The notes: a model not told the origin generated them from the letters alone. 64,000 nt of DNA from Rachycentron canadum (GCA_038496675.1 CM076649.1:17972337-18036336), one strand, 5' to 3'. Shown: positions 32,601-46,640, counted from the stretch's first letter. Numbers and translations are program-made.

Positions 32601-35600
32601 CAGCACTTAACAGATTTTATTTATCCCATACAAGTAGACATGTAAAAACAGTTCTGGTTTCTACATTAATTTACACAATTTAACTGTTTACTAACCCGTT
32701 TTTTCTCACCTATCCACAGATTCATACTAGCACCAGCTCTGAGTAATTTTCATTTCATCTAACACACACAGAGAATCTCATCCTCTTGGAAATGTAAATA
32801 CACACAATTTGGCAGTTAGAAAAGAAAGTTAACCACAAAATTAGTGGGTATCTGTGTTTATGCTCAGGGGGAGCAAGGATTGACTCATTAAATCTCATGG
32901 CAATGTAGCATTTAGATTTTTATTGTTTCTTGTGTTTTTAATGTGTTTTTGCTTGATGGTGGCACTAGACTGAAGGTCAGGAGGTTAGGAAACATTACAG
33001 CTCTGTGAAATAATGTACAGCCACTACCTCTACACTGATTTCCAAGACATTTGCACAGACAACTTCAACTTCCAGTTTCACAAGATCTTGATTCTTCCAA
33101 TTATTCTTTGGGTCTATGAATATTGGTACAGTGTTTCATAGCAATCTATATTTATCCTGCTCTGCATGCAAACCTTTAATTTTGATTCTGATCTCATACA
33201 GATATCCTGAAATGTTGATGTCAACAGTAATGGGTGAGAACGTCACCAGATTGTAGTCATGCTTGAAGAGTACACCGTAAGACCCACTGATAAAAAGCTA
33301 TTTTGACAATAAGACAGAGACTTCATCTAATTTATTGAGACTTTCCCAGCCAGAAAATCCAAACGTTACACACACACACACACACGCACGCACACTGGCA
33401 GAGCCTCCTGTGCGTTTTAGGTCAGCGCTTTATATTGTCTGTATAAAAGTCTCTGTGGCTGAAAGTCAAACCTAGCTGTCTTTTTCCTGAGCTTACATCC
33501 GCCCGTTGTGATAGTACGGCACTTAACACCTAATGATGTAGGTGTTATCAAGCACCTCACTCTCAGAATCTCTGAACACGAGTGCAGATACACTCAGCTC
33601 AACAATGAGATAAAAACCTTTGGATCCAGAGGGAGATGTGACGCTACAGAGGAAGGATGGCATGTCCTTCCCTCTCATTCTCTTTTTTTCTTTTTTTGTC
33701 CTTCCTTGTTCTGTTGCTGCCATCCTGCTGACCGAAACCTATAATTTGGAATGTGGATAATGGATAAATTAGCTGTCAACCAATAAATCTGCAGAAAGGG
33801 AGCCATAGAGGTTCATGCGATCTGACCCAGGAAACTGTGCTGTGAGAATAGTTGAGCAGAGAGGGACGAGCTGTGGGAGGACGGAGCCCTGTGAGTTATG
33901 GCTCCACTGGGCCATAAACAAAACACAAGCAAAGGGGCCTTTGAAGCTAACAAGACCATGCAAGGGTCAAATACGTAGTTAGAGACATTCATGTGTCTTT
34001 GGCATTCAAAGAGTTGGGTTGTATTTTGTATTCATCAGATGGAAATGCTAGAAGATGAGAAAAAAATGTGTTCAAATGAACTAAGAAAATTGGAAAAAGG
34101 TATATTCCACATAAGAAAATCTAGATTTTTCCATTATGGTTGGCAAAGCAATGTTTCATACAAAAATAAACCATGCTTAGACCTGTTTAGAGTGAAGAAT
34201 TATATTTGTTACATGTCTCACTTTTGAAAGTGAGTCCTGTTCCTGTCCTGCCACTGTCTGGTGAAGGGGAAGGTTACGTGACACGCCTGTTCCTCTAGCT
34301 GACAGATACTTATTGCCTTATTGCCTGTCCTGACCTTTTAGTCAAAGTGCAAAAAAAGACAGAAGCGCCAACAGTCCCCAGGCCTGGGCACAGATAATCA
34401 CAGCGCCAGCGTATGTTGTCAGACCACGATGAAGGTTGCTGAGAGTTAATGGGGAATCTGAACTTTCAAGTCACCCTTTCCTCTTTGCCTCTAAAGCCTT
34501 TTCTTCTCTCTACAGACCTGGTTGCAGTTAGAGATTTTACATATCATTCAGTATTTAAGTTTGTGACCAAAGTCCTGCAAAGCTAATGCCATTCCCACCA
34601 GTCTCTAACTCTAATTATCTCACAATAAACCAAGATGATGAACATGCTGCAACCTAACAGCTGAACATCAGCATGCTAGTGAGGTTACATTAGCATTTAG
34701 CTCAAAGTACCACCAAGATGACTCAATGGACATTTTCACTTTGTTTCAGGCAGTAATAGCACACAACCTAAATTCTGTCCTTCTATATAAAATACTGTGT
34801 AAATCCAAATGATTTGGACTCAATGGGCAACTGAGGACATGATGAAACACACAAGAAGCCCTGTTACCTTTTACAGGCTAATACATTTTTTAACATGTGG
34901 GTGAAGTATATTGGTTTGGCTTGACAGGGTGGTATTATTTGTACCACAATAGCCACATGATCAAAATTTTACTTCTGATCACTTACTACATTCTGACTGA
35001 TAAGACCGGTTCGTACACGTTCTCCAGGCTTGTGCACATTTTTATCGCATCTTCCCTGAACAAGATGTTCCTGCGCTCTTTTCCTGCCATTAATCATTGT
35101 AATGATTCCGTGTTGTTCATCTCGTACTTGTGATAAATCAGAATAGCTCATTGATTTTATTATTCATTTTATGCAAGTGATATATGTAGTTACCTTTGGA
35201 GGCCAGCTCATTTATCCCAGCTGTCACATACAATTTCACAGCAAACCCATTTATCTGGGAATGTGAATTAAGAGTGATAAAAAGCTGCACAATACAATGC
35301 AGTTGTCACTTCTCAGAAACAATAACTGATCAGACACTTGTATTTCATTGATGCCAAGTTTGATGTTATTGCAGCAGCATGAAAGATGAAGTCTGTCAAG
35401 GTACCGATGAGAGTAAATTACAATTCTTTACAGAGCTCTGCATAAACATGGGGTTTTACAGCCTAAGTCCAAAGCTCACCCAGAAAATCCTCTTTTTTAA
35501 CTTACACACAGGAAAAAAATCTCGTTGGGCATCTTTAAATAATTTAATATGAATTTCCTCTATAATAAATCTGTTGCTGTTTATAGCTAGCAGTGTTAAC

Positions 35601-36527
35601 ACAATAATCTTAATAGTCAAGGTCAGACTGATTGTTCTAGATGTTAAGAGGAAACAAAGAAACAAACAAAAGAACATCAACTATAATTGATTGTTATATG
35701 GTTCCACTTTGTAACAAGTGTTGGTAATGTGTTCTCTTAAGGTATACAATACATAAACAAATATTTTGCAATGTTTTCATTTTCCATGTTTCATGTATCA
35801 GCAGGATTTTTTTAGGTGTAGCTTTGAGTTACAGTGTGAATATGATTTATTTATTTATTTTTTTAGGATAGTAAGAGTTCAGAGACTAAAATTCTCTAAG
35901 AACACGGCTCCACATCTAAGAGCAACATTTTTGACTGATGCTCAGATACGATGGAAGGCATGAACATGCGTTTCAGCATTTCTTTCTTGTTTATCCAGCA
36001 GCTTGTTCTCTTTAATCTGAGATGTGAGACGTGCAAACACGGTCTCCACACCTGCTGAACTTGCTGGAGTGATGTGGTGCCTCCAAATAAAAAAAAAAAA
36101 AAGAAATTGGTTTATTTTAATTTAGGTCATGCCAAAATCAAGCTCAACATGTGCCACAAACTGAGTTCCACTGTCATAATGAGTATTGTGGCTGTGATGG
36201 TAAATAAGACCATGAGTATATTGTCCAGGCTTGTCGAGCAGGTACAAGCCCTTCAGGGCATCTTATCTCCATAGTGAAACAGCATCAGAATCAGCGGCGC
36301 TCACAGCCAGTGGAGGAGAAGCCTCCTTATCAGTTAATGGATGAGTACACTGGAATGTCGGCCTGTTCCCTGAGCTGACATTTAAACTGATGAGTCCCGC
36401 TCTCCAGCTAAAACACAGGACTGTCAGACCGGTGGTGGGAGGGGACTAACACTTTTATCCCAAAGATAATAAAAATACATGGGGGTAGCAAAGCCAAGTA
36501 TGTGATTGACTAATCTCCTTGCTTTCT

Positions 36528-36560
36528 GTGGTGGTGGTGGTGGTGGTTGGGGGTGGGGGG
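36528..36560 (+). repeat. (GGT)n run leading into a G-rich tract
   Basis: GTGGTGGTGGTGGTGGTGGT is followed by TGGGGGTGGGGGG. Several G runs within 33 bases could form a G-quadruplex. Confidence 0.85.
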
Positions 36561-37909
36561 CACACATCCGAGAATTGATTGTGAGAGCTTTTTGTTTGCT
36601 TTGCATGCCATATTGTTATCTCTCATTAAAAGAGTGTGTACAGAGACTTGTACCCAGACGTAAATCACAAGGCTTGGGTTCAGTCAGGCTTAAGAAGGAG
36701 TAATCCATTATATTCTACCAGACATAGAGGAAGAGGCTGAGCTTGCACCCCCCAGCTGCTCTCATTATCATAATCATTCCCCTGAAGTGATGCAGACTCC
36801 ACCAGACAAGAGAGGAATTCATGAATTACCTGACAACTAATACAAACTGAAGACAGCACCTCAGTATTCATGAAGGAATTGCCTGTTATAGCATAAAAGA
36901 GATTCTGTTTTAAATGAGTCATGTGTTGTCGAGTATCTGTTGTCGTAATATAAGATGCATGGTTAAGAGTTGGAGGTTTAACTGGAAGTCAGTGATTGTG
37001 ACACTGTAGTCAAACACAATGACGTGAACAAGTGTAGAGAATCATAATTATTAAATAAAGTTACGCACAAAATCGAATTGTTTAAATGAACATGCACATA
37101 AATGACAACAGATTTCAACAAAAAGATCATTTCACACAGAGACAATGGACTTTAGAACTGACTGTTTCTACATTTGTCAGAAGAATGAGTCACAACAAAG
37201 TTTACAATGTTACACAGTGCATGATTTATGGTGCTTTCACACAGAGGGAGGGGCAGGGGTTTGTGCATCTTGCAGAAACAATACTCAAATGTAGTTATTT
37301 CAACACAATTTAGATAAGAACTAATGCCATGGACCAAATAAAAAAAAAAAACAGTTAGCAAAAGAAATTGAAAAAAATGTCTTGCAAAAAGGTAATTTCT
37401 CTAGTCAGAGGCCAAAAGAGAAGGTGCATGAGCGCTATTTGAGGTCTATCTGTGCATTTGCCTAGGCAACTGTACAAGTCAATTTACTGTATGGAGAGTA
37501 TTTAGCCAATCATAACACTGTCTGTGGTTTTAAGAAAGTTACTTGAGTAAACATGATGAGCTTATAGAATACAACAATTTTGTAATTCTTGCTTGGAGAC
37601 TGCATGGTTTCAAGACTGTACCAAACCTTCTGGTCTGGGACTGGCAGGGTCTAATGAAATATGCTATCAAGGCATCATGGGAAATGTAGAATCTGGGGTT
37701 TTGTAGCTTGACCAAGTGGCAACCCACTGTTAAAACATCCATTAGTTTGAAGCATTGAGTTTGTAATTTGGCCGTCGACACCTTGGTTTTTTGAAACCAG
37801 AAGAAAGCTCATTTAGAGGAAAAGGTGAAGGGCTCTGTGCTCTATCCTGATTGTCAGGCAGCGTGTGGTACAGTCACAGTCACACAGTAGCCACTTCCTA
37901 ATTCCTACC

Positions 37910-38340
37910 CTACTTATGGTCTATTGTCCTCTAAATGAGACCATCATTTAAAAATTTAACATCATGTTGTATTGAAGACGTGAAACAAGAGACTGAGACT
38001 ATAAACTCATTATAAAATGTAGGGGATTTTCACATAGACTTCAATACAATCTGACTTCTTTAACAACCAGTGGAGTCGCCCCCTCATGGTCATTAGATAG
38101 AATAGGTTTAAGGCTCTTAAGCATCGGCTTCACTTTACAGACCCAGAGTCTATGTCCATTTTCTTGCTGGACCCATTTTAGTAACTGCAGGTTTAGGGAT
38201 CTCTCTTAAAGGAAGCAGGACAAGCAACAGACTTTCAGCTCTGTTTTTGGTCTTTGCCATCTCCTGAGGGAAATATCAGGCTCTTTGGCAGCTAAATGCA
38301 AAATTTCCTGCCACCTGCTTAGATTGTTTTACATTACATG
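37910..38340 (+). repeat. Dispersed fish repeat (CCAGTGGAGTCGCCCCCT family)
   Basis: Phrases in order are AGAGACTGAGACTATAAACT, CACATAGACTTCAATACAAT, CCAGTGGAGTCGCCCCCTCA, TAGGTTTAAGGCTC, GGCTTCACTTTACAGACCC and CCATCTCCTGAGGGAAATAT. I recognise this order from a highly repeated teleost element. It has no coding capacity. Confidence 0.6.
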
Positions 38341-39869
38341 CTTTGTGAGTTGAGGAGTGCTGAGATTATCCTGTGTGGATGTTTGTCTATAGGAATGACC
38401 CTTTCCATAGTACACATAACTATTTTATCCATTGTTGATGTAATGAAAAAGTTTGTTACATGTGTATCCATAATTAATGAATTTAAGCACATATAAATAT
38501 AAAACAAAAAGGATTTACCCTAAAATAACAAACAAAACCGTTAAATTGTCAGTAAGGAAATTAGTCTTCATGATAATGAACTATATATTTAATTGCAGGT
38601 ATTTGCTATATTTGCTTATTTTAAGGAAATTTGTATGTCTGTCAAGAGACCACAAAATATACAGTATAAATAATACTGTACAAAAATAAGAAATAAATGT
38701 AATTCCTAATTGGCATTATGCCTTAAATAACAGTCAGGGTTTTTATTCTCAGATAATGTCTGTAATTTTTGTATTTTTGTATACATTCTGTAGTTTTGAA
38801 CACAACTTAAAAACAACATAAACTGTATAAATGTTTATTTCTGTAAAATTTGGATTTTTTTTTTTATTTTTTTTTTTAACAGCGTAGTGTTTATTTATTA
38901 TTAGAATGATCTGAGCATCTATTTTGAAGATGACACAGGTCATACTCCCAATTTGCAAATTAACTTGAATACATTAGATACATATTAATGCTTTCCTTGG
39001 TTGTTGCCTCATTAAAAAACTAAAGATGTGTTTGATGGAGGGAGAGATGATAAAAGTTGTGTATCAGCAGAGATAGTTGCCTTTGTCCTGAGTAATGAGT
39101 CTCTGAGCTGCTAATTGAAGGATCATACGGGACTGAGGGTATGAGGTCCCTCTAACAGATGGTAGGAATCTGCAGTCAGATAAATAAACCATTTGCCCAG
39201 CAAGGAGAAATTGCCATGTGAGGTAGCCTCATGCCAGCACTAACAACTTTTCTACATGTCAGATCTTAGTTATAAACTGAGAGCCCACTTTTCTTTGGCT
39301 GAGGAACAGCAGTGATGGATGGAAGCTACCACTGCAACATCCATGTCAGGGAGAGGCTGTCCTGATGACAAGAGCAAACACAAGATAGAAATCTTTTTCT
39401 GCCTTCAGCTGTGTCAGACGGCAGGGATTGCTGCTGATTTGGATTGTGTCATGCAAATGTCCGACATGTTGTTACCTTACTCCGACATGAACCCCAGGCA
39501 CAGCCAATTGACTTAAATTTGTTGCAAAATTGCTACTATCATCATTGCACGTTAGCAATGAGTCTGATTCTGTGAGTGTTGGTGTAATTGGCCAAAACAA
39601 GTGAAACCATCTGTGTTAACCCCCCTAGAAACTTCCATTTTGTAAAATAAAAAAAATAGAAGGAACTATTGTATTAGCAATGTCACATGCTTCACTTTTG
39701 TTTAACATCCTCAGTTGGATTGGAGTTGTAGAAATACATCTTTTGAATAAAATCTGTGACCTCATTGTCGTTACTCCTCAATGTAAACCAACATATTTGC
39801 TAAGAGACTGCTGGTAGGATCAATGACTTTGTTGACATTGTTGGACAAAGAAAAAAAGCACCTCTGAAG

Positions 39870-40010
39870 TCTTGGCTCCACATGTGCCCCAATTTGCAAA
39901 GTAAGACACTGCCAAGATGACAATGGTGAAGCAGCCCACTCAAAACTTCAGAGCCGCTCTACAGACACCTGTCACAAAGGCTACATCCATCTTCATTTAC
40001 AGTCTATAGG
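39870..40010 (+). repeat. Fragment of a dispersed fish repeat (TACAGTCTATAGG end)
   Basis: CTTCAGAGCCGCTCTACAGA, GGCTACATCCATCTTCAT and TTACAGTCTATAGG match the end of a common teleost element, probably related to the one at 37910-38340. It is partial and degenerate. Confidence 0.5.
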
Positions 40011-40659
40011 CTTATATTGTAGCAACAAGCATTTAAATCCATAAGTCAGAGGATAGTAATCTCTCCATTTAAAAAACAGGGTCCAACCCTTTGGATTCAA
40101 CTGTGTTCAGTGGGACATCAGCAGTGTTAAGTCCCTTATTCACCTATTCATTCCTATAGTACAAAGTCTAGTTCCTTTGAACCAGGCTCTATATAAAATA
40201 TGCAATATGCATTGTAATGTTGTGTGCAGGGAATATATTTTTATATCTCTTATGTGGTTAGAATAACAATAATAATGATAATAATGTATATATTTGCTGA
40301 TCATTAAAAAAAAAAAAAAAGACAAATCCCACCAGAGTTTTGAAGCTCATCATATATAAAACAATAATTTATTATTTCTCTCATTTTACAAGACATCAAA
40401 TTGTGGGGCTAAGGATTTGTTAAGCTGTTATTCTGTTCAGTACATGTGAAACCCTAAGAAAGCAAAAGAGACTACAATGTGGGCTTTAACAAACACAGAC
40501 ATTTCAATATCAACAATGCAAAAAACATCATTCTCTAAACATACGTACATAAACAATGATATTGCGTTATGATGTTGTATACATGATGTAACAGATGGGA
40601 CATTGCTGGTGGTGTTACCTTTGGGAGATCAGCACCAATAGAGAGAAAATAAAACTAAA

Positions 40660-41242
40660 AAAGTGGATTTGTTACAAAAATTTTATTTTTTAATTTACAA
40701 AAGTCCTTTTGAAAAGGGTAATGTGTTCTACCTTGCAGGAAAATAGCATTGTTTCCATAAAAGCATTAAGTATGCATAACAGTAAAATACTGATAAGAGA
40801 TATATAGTACGAACAAAATAATGTAAAATAGTGTAAATGCTGGCTGTTTCTGTATGGCACACGGTCTTTACACACTTTTCAAACCCTCCAAAAAGTCAAA
40901 TATTGTATTTTTGTTTCCAAAATTATTCAAAAGATAAAGCACAAAGGTAGAAAAGGTTATTGAAAGAATCTGAAAAATGTTTCCAAAATCATCCTCATAG
41001 CTATGTCGGATTCATGTCCATGTTCATGTCCAAGTCCAACCATCATCTACAGGACCTTCTCTTCACAGCAGTCCTGGAAAATTTCTGTCCAGAAAAGGCT
41101 TTCCTTATTTCCTATTTACAAAAATGTTGCCACATTGAACGAGGCAGGAATCTCTACCCCAACTGGTAGTGTTCTATGTACAGTCCATTACACTCCAGTC
41201 TGACCTCCTCGAGCTGGCCTGACACTGAATTCAAAGCAGGAC
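40660..41242 (-). other. pdzrn3: pdzrn3 3'UTR
   Basis: Reading on the minus strand, the TAA at 41243-41245 is followed by about 580 nt to AATAAA (plus-strand TTTATT at 40682-40687). A second signal at plus 40368-40373 would give a UTR about 300 nt longer. Confidence 0.6.
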
Positions 41243-42766
41243 TTAGACTGTGGTCACAGACAGGAGTGAGTTGTAAACCCTGGTGCCATCTGGTGACTTG
41301 GTACCGTGGGTCAGCAGTTCCTGGATCGTCATCCAGTTGTCAAATATTTTCTTATTCCTCTTTTTCATCATCTTTTTGTGGCTGAGTTCGATGATGTTGG
41401 GCTCCTTTCTGTCCTCTGGCCCGGTCTGCTCCTTTAGACAGTCGGCTCGGCTTTGCTTCATGAACTCGCGGCGCTGTCTCTGCTCTTTGGCACGAACAGC
41501 GTGCTGCTTCCTCTCTTCCTTGCTCCAGTAGCGCCCCATCTTCAGCTCGCTTATGGCATCATCGTCTGTGGTCATGCCGCTGCGCTCCTCGTGGATCCGG
41601 AGGGCACGCTCCCTCAGCAGCTTGTCCCGGACAGGCCGCTTGGTGATGTAGCGGGTGCCGTCGCTGCGGATCTTCACCTTCCACTCCATCTTAGGCTCCA
41701 GGTCACTGGGGGTGATGGGGTCCCGGCACATGCTGACCAGACTCATCTGGCTCTGGGCGTACTCCACAGCTGATTTCTGCTGGATCAGCTGCATGTAGCT
41801 CTGGTAGTGCTGGGCGTGGGCAGGGATGTGAGCATGCTTATACGGAGAGTGTGGCTGGGAAAAGCTCCGCCCGGACTTGCTGGGCTCTCCCAGCTTCCTC
41901 TCCTTGCTCTCTGTCTGCAGGACTCCATCTGGTTCCTTGGAGGAGCCTCTGCTCCGACTGGGGCCACAAGCTTCCTGGACAGGGGACAGGAGGGGCTTGA
42001 GCATCCTGTCGCTGGAGCTGGAAGAGGCAGATGGCCCGGCCGGACCCTGGTTCTCTGCTCCCCGGCGGAGCGAGTTGTCTGGAGACAGCTCCAGAGTCAG
42101 AGGGGTGCTGCGGCAGCTCTCACCAGTGTTGTAGGCACTAGAGCTGTCCTTGTCTGACTTTTCTGGCAGCTCAGTGATGTCTGAGAGCTCATGGCGGCGA
42201 GCATCGATGCTAGTGTTGTAGTTGCGGAAGCCGCTGTTGTGGAGCATCCAGGACTCACGGCACTGCTCCCTCAGCTGCTGCATCTTGTGAGCACGGACGA
42301 TGTTCAGGCACTCCAGCTCGATGGTGCGCAGCTCCTCGTTGAGCAGCTCCAGCTCCTTGTCGACACACTCTTGGTCTTGACCTCCTGCCCCGCCGCTGCC
42401 CTGGTAGTACAGACCCTGGGCTCCGCTGCTCCTCATCTGGCACTTCAGCTCCAGGAGCTCTCTGAAGCGCTCACACTCATCGGCCGGAATGCCCAGGAAG
42501 TCTGTGTCGGTGTAGTCAGCAGAGATGAACGACTCGCTGCTGAAGGGCAGGTCAGTGCTGCCCAGGGTGTCCTGGCTGTAGGTCAGCTTTCTGCAGCTGC
42601 CCAGCGTGTTGGAGGCTGTAGTCTGGTCGTCACCGAGGTTCTCCTGCTCCGAGCTCTCGTCGTTTCGCGTGCTCTCGTCTGTGCGCCCAACCCCGCTGTC
42701 CTTCTCATGGTGGTTGGACAGCAATGTGGCGGTGTCAGTGGTGCCTCCATCCTCCTCATGCTTCTT
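41243..42766 (-). CDS. pdzrn3: pdzrn3 terminal coding exon
   Basis: This 1524-nt exon has minus-strand acceptor TTTATAG and phase 0. It encodes KKHEEDGGTTDTATLLSNHH, HEKDSGVGRTDESTRNDESS, a long Ser/acidic region, ELLNEELRTIELECLNIVRA, YQSYMQLIQQKSAVEYAQSQ, MEWKVKIRSDGTRYITKRPV, MGRYWSKEERKQHAVRAKEQ and IFDNWMTIQELLTHG, and ends SLLSVTTV. These last blocks form the family-specific LNX3-homology region. The opposite strand is open for long stretches only because of GC-rich codon use. Confidence 0.96.
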   Translation of the reverse strand, partial: KKHEEDGGTTDTATLLSNHHEKDSGVGRTDESTRNDESSEQENLGDDQTTASNTLGSCRKLTYSQDTLGSTDLPFSSESFISADYTDTDFLGIPADECERFRELLELKCQMRSSGAQGLYYQGSGGAGGQDQECVDKELELLNEELRTIELECLNIVRAHKMQQLREQCRESWMLHNSGFRNYNTSIDARRHELSDITELPEKSDKDSSSAYNTGESCRSTPLTLELSPDNSLRRGAENQGPAGPSASSSSSDRMLKPLLSPVQEACGPSRSRGSSKEPDGVLQTESKERKLGEPSKSGRSFSQPHSPYKHAHIPAHAQHYQSYMQLIQQKSAVEYAQSQMSLVSMCRDPITPSDLEPKMEWKVKIRSDGTRYITKRPVRDKLLRERALRIHEERSGMTTDDDAISELKMGRYWSKEERKQHAVRAKEQRQRREFMKQSRADCLKEQTGPEDRKEPNIIELSHKKMMKKRNKKIFDNWMTIQELLTHGTKSPDGTRVYNSLLSVTTV

Positions 42767-45700
42767 CTATAAACACAGACAAAGAAGAGCTCAGAAATAA
42801 TGTTGTATTCAGGTGAGCGGAAACATTACAAGCATTTAATTAAATAGTAAATAGCAGCGTTACTTGTGTTGGGTAACTACACTAGACACTGCTGTTAGTA
42901 ATTGTTATATTTTCATTATTCAGTTTCTATTTTGTGTGACTAGAAAAAACATTTTTTAAAACTGAACAGCTGTTACCCTTGGCAGAGCTGGACCAGACCA
43001 CAATAATAATATATAGTTCAACATATGTGCTGCAGATTGATTGTGCTAGTTTGCTTCTACATGCTGTGCATGTGCATGTGTGTACCTGCTGCAGCATGCT
43101 GGCAGTGAACTGCATGGCCTGATGGTGCTGCTGCTCCAGCATGTCCATGTGGAGGTCATCCAGGAAGTCATTCCTGTCGTCATCCATCCAGCCCTCATCC
43201 AGCTGAGACACAGTGGGGAGAGGAGACGCCTCATTAGACGCAAATATTCACTACTGAAAGTCTTCCTCTTGTTTGTAGGCATGGAAATGTAACACTCTCG
43301 CACTCAGACTGTTTCACATAAACTGACACAAAGCAGATCATGGACCCTCATCTGAAGTTTTTTTGTTTCAAGATTAAAGAATATGACCAAAATAGTCAGA
43401 AAGTCTGTCAATGTGTCACTTATGGATGGAATTATATGGGGAAAAAAGGATTCCCCTGAGGAACACAGAAACCCCCTCACTGACCCCTGAGGGTCCACTT
43501 TGGGAGCCACTGCTCTGAAGGACGCCACCTTGGCTTCAAAAAGGGACCATACGAGGGTCTTGTCACTGAGCTTGACTTAAGTCACTCCCACAATAACGCC
43601 CTGATTACCTGGATCTCTGGTCTGGCCACCAGCAGGGAGATGTTCTGGTTCCCCTCACTGGTCAGCAGAGCTACAGCATCCTCCCGGTTCTGGATCTCAA
43701 CACCATTGATCTTGATGAAAGAAAGAAAGACTTGAAGAGCTGTTCCTTTTTTAATAGAGTGATTGTGCATCTAAATTATTTTTTAACAGGCTTTAAGTAA
43801 AAAAAAAACAAAAAAAAAAATGCAGAGATAACAGAACTCTTACCTGGATGATTTTGTCACCTTCTCTAATCCTTCCATCCTTCGCAGCAATGCTGTTTGG
43901 ATCAATCTAGACAGAGAATAAAGTTATAAAAGATGAACATCCTTTTTTATGTCCACTCAGATTATCTGTCCGTATTTTACATATTTTTACTAACACCCAT
44001 GTGAACACCATCACTGCTGACAGTTGCTATTTATTTAGTGGTGAAGTAGATTTGGGAGTAACCCAGCACCACATACCTCACTGATGTAGATCCCAGCCTC
44101 ATCCTCATCATCAGTCCTGTAACAGATGGTCAGGCCGAGCTTGTCTTGGATATTGGCTCGGTACAAATCAACCTCCTGGTAAGACAAAACCACAAATTAA
44201 TATTACATACATGTGAAATCATTATCATTTTTATTATTGGCTGTGAAAATTTAGTGGATAATGTTTTTCTGAATGGACTGGATAAAATGACAATGTAATG
44301 GGATCACAGAGCAACAGTGGTCCATCCATCACTGTAATGAAGCTTTCAGCTGGATGTGGGGAAGCCATTGGCTTTTTTTAAAGGCCCACTGACAGAATGA
44401 GAGATGATGTGGCCGACTGCAGACAGCCAGAGTCCCGTTTTTCACTTGTCAACACCTGTAATCTCACAGATACAGATAAAGATAGGAACAGTGGTGTTCT
44501 TGGAGGGCAGAGGACAGACTCTGAGAGGGGTAACCAAACCTGGGCTGCAGCTGAAGCCTGAAGATCATTTGATTGACAGATTGCAGAATGTACTCATCTG
44601 CTTTCTTTGATGAGTAGATCTACACTGCCCTAGTGTGTGAAGCTACAGTCAGTCTGGTCAGTTCAGCACAAAGACTGGACACAGGGGAAACAGCTGGTGT
44701 GGCTCTGATTTGAAACCTTACATCTTCTACAAGACACCAAAGTGTAAAAATGAGGTTGTGGTTTTACAGGGGTAACGTCCAACCAACTGGTTTCAAACAG
44801 GTGATTTACTTCACCAGGTCATTAAGACTTTAGTAAAGTGTAAATTGGTAACTGGACAACATCTGAAAAGCAGTCAATCGTGTAAACAGGAAGCAACTGA
44901 GGCATCACAATATGTAACATAAATTTTAGGGGGATAAATTATGCATTAATGCCATATTAGTTAACTGTCAGTGTTTTGTATAAATATCTAATTATATATA
45001 AACTATAAATGACATTATTTAGTCATTAAATCTAATGTTATGTATAATATTTATTATTTATATTATGCTATGTTTGTGAAATCTAATTAATCTGTGTCAG
45101 GGCTGAAAAATGTGAGTTGGAATGATTTTAAATCATTTCACATAAATATAAATATAAAATTGATGTTGTACTAAACCATGTTCTGAGAACATGAAAGCAG
45201 TCAAAGTGGGTAATGTATTAGCAAGGTAACTTTACCTTTGTCAGAAAGCTCACTTTGCCAAACAGATGTAAATATTTCCAAACCAAGTTGTTACTTTGTT
45301 TGTGTGATGCAAAGACACACACAGCTCCACTTAGTTAACACTAAATGTTTTAACTGGGTCAAGTTTGCACTGCACTGTAGCTGGTTGCCTGGCAACAAGA
45401 TGCTGAAGAAACAGTAAAAAAAATGTCAAACTGTCCCTTTAACTGGCTGAAAACAACAACAACAACAACAACAACACAGTAATTCACTACTAGTTGTCAA
45501 CTATACACATGTTCTATCTTAATATGATGATATGATATGTGAATTAGAAACATTACATTTTACACTGACAAGGCATTTAAAGGCAACTGATCTGCCTTTG
45601 TATCGTAAGACAGTGAGTCACTCTTCAAGGACACTTGGTTTATTCAGTGTTTGTCTTTTGTGCGTCAGCCATTAACCACCCTGAACTTCACCTTTCTGCT

Positions 45701-46640
45701 CTCAGCCTCACAGTTCCTCCATGGATATTATTAATAATCAAGCAGTAGGTGGCTGGGCTTTAGTGGGAGGGGGTGTCAGGGTTGGCAGAGGTCACTGAGG
45801 GAGCACAACAGAGGCTTGACGGTGGCCTCATCATGGCCTCATCCAGGCATTGTTGGCGTACATCATCAGATTCATCACTGCAGACCTATTATCTGTGCCA
45901 TCTAATTATCCACCGGACCACATCTCCACCGCGTCGTAGGCGAGGAAGACTTATTAGGCCTTGTCACTAATAAGTAATGATGTCACCGTTGTGCATCTGC
46001 TGGAACAAACCAACAACTCAATTCCTGTCTGGCCTACATCTCAGCGTCTGCATGTGGGGAGAGTGGCCCATCAATAACCACGATATATCAGGACTTGTGG
46101 CCGCTAGCGAGGCTGCTGGATTGGAGACACAGAGGCAACCTCAGGTCTGCTTATGGACTAATAATGCACTGCTGTCTGAATGTAGATCTTCATCGAGGAG
46201 ACAGCAGAGGGATGGAGATGATATTTACCTCATATTCCAGCTCCTCACGTTCGATGTCCTGCTGTATGCCCTCCAGGAAATCATTGGGGTCAAAGTATGC
46301 ATGTCCTGGAGGATGCCTGCGAAAAGAAAAAGAAATGCCACTTAAACATATCCGCATTAAAAAGGAGCAACAACGTACTAACACGTTTGTCAATCTGGAT
46401 TTAATTTTGCCCCAGAGTTTGAAAAATAAATGAGAATTAGACAGGAAGTAATAAGAACTTGATGTAGAAATCACTCTTGAATCAGATATACTGAAGCTAC
46501 ACCCGGAGGCTAATCACAAATTAACATGCCATGTTATTAATTTGACTCAAAAATCAATTAAAGAAATCCAGATTATTCATTATAGCGCAACTGCAGTTGC
46601 CACAGACTGTAAAAAGCAGCCAGCCTCTCCAGCACACACA

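Larger units (their letters stand above)
25936..40659. other. Convergent intergenic region between ppp4r2 and pdzrn3
   Basis: In this 14.7-kb stretch the two flanking genes point towards each other. No coding or RNA gene is supported; open frames are short and repeat-like. It contains two related short inverted-repeat elements (about 26033-26815), a GA/G-rich segment (31840-32020), (CA)n tracts near 31637-31652 and 33369-33385, a G-rich run (36528-36560) and dispersed repeats (32410-32600, 37910-38340, 39870-40010). Confidence 0.75.

Noticed and set aside
25936..40659. EBLN2-like bornavirus-derived gene, present between PPP4R2 and PDZRN3 in human
   Set aside because: No open frame or fragment resembling such a gene is visible; the human insertion is mammalian-specific as far as I know.
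42191..42772. 193-codon plus-strand ORF opposite the pdzrn3 last exon
   Set aside because: It is antisense of a clearly homologous coding exon; its Leu/Val/Ala richness is the expected mirror of Glu/Gln/Ser codons.
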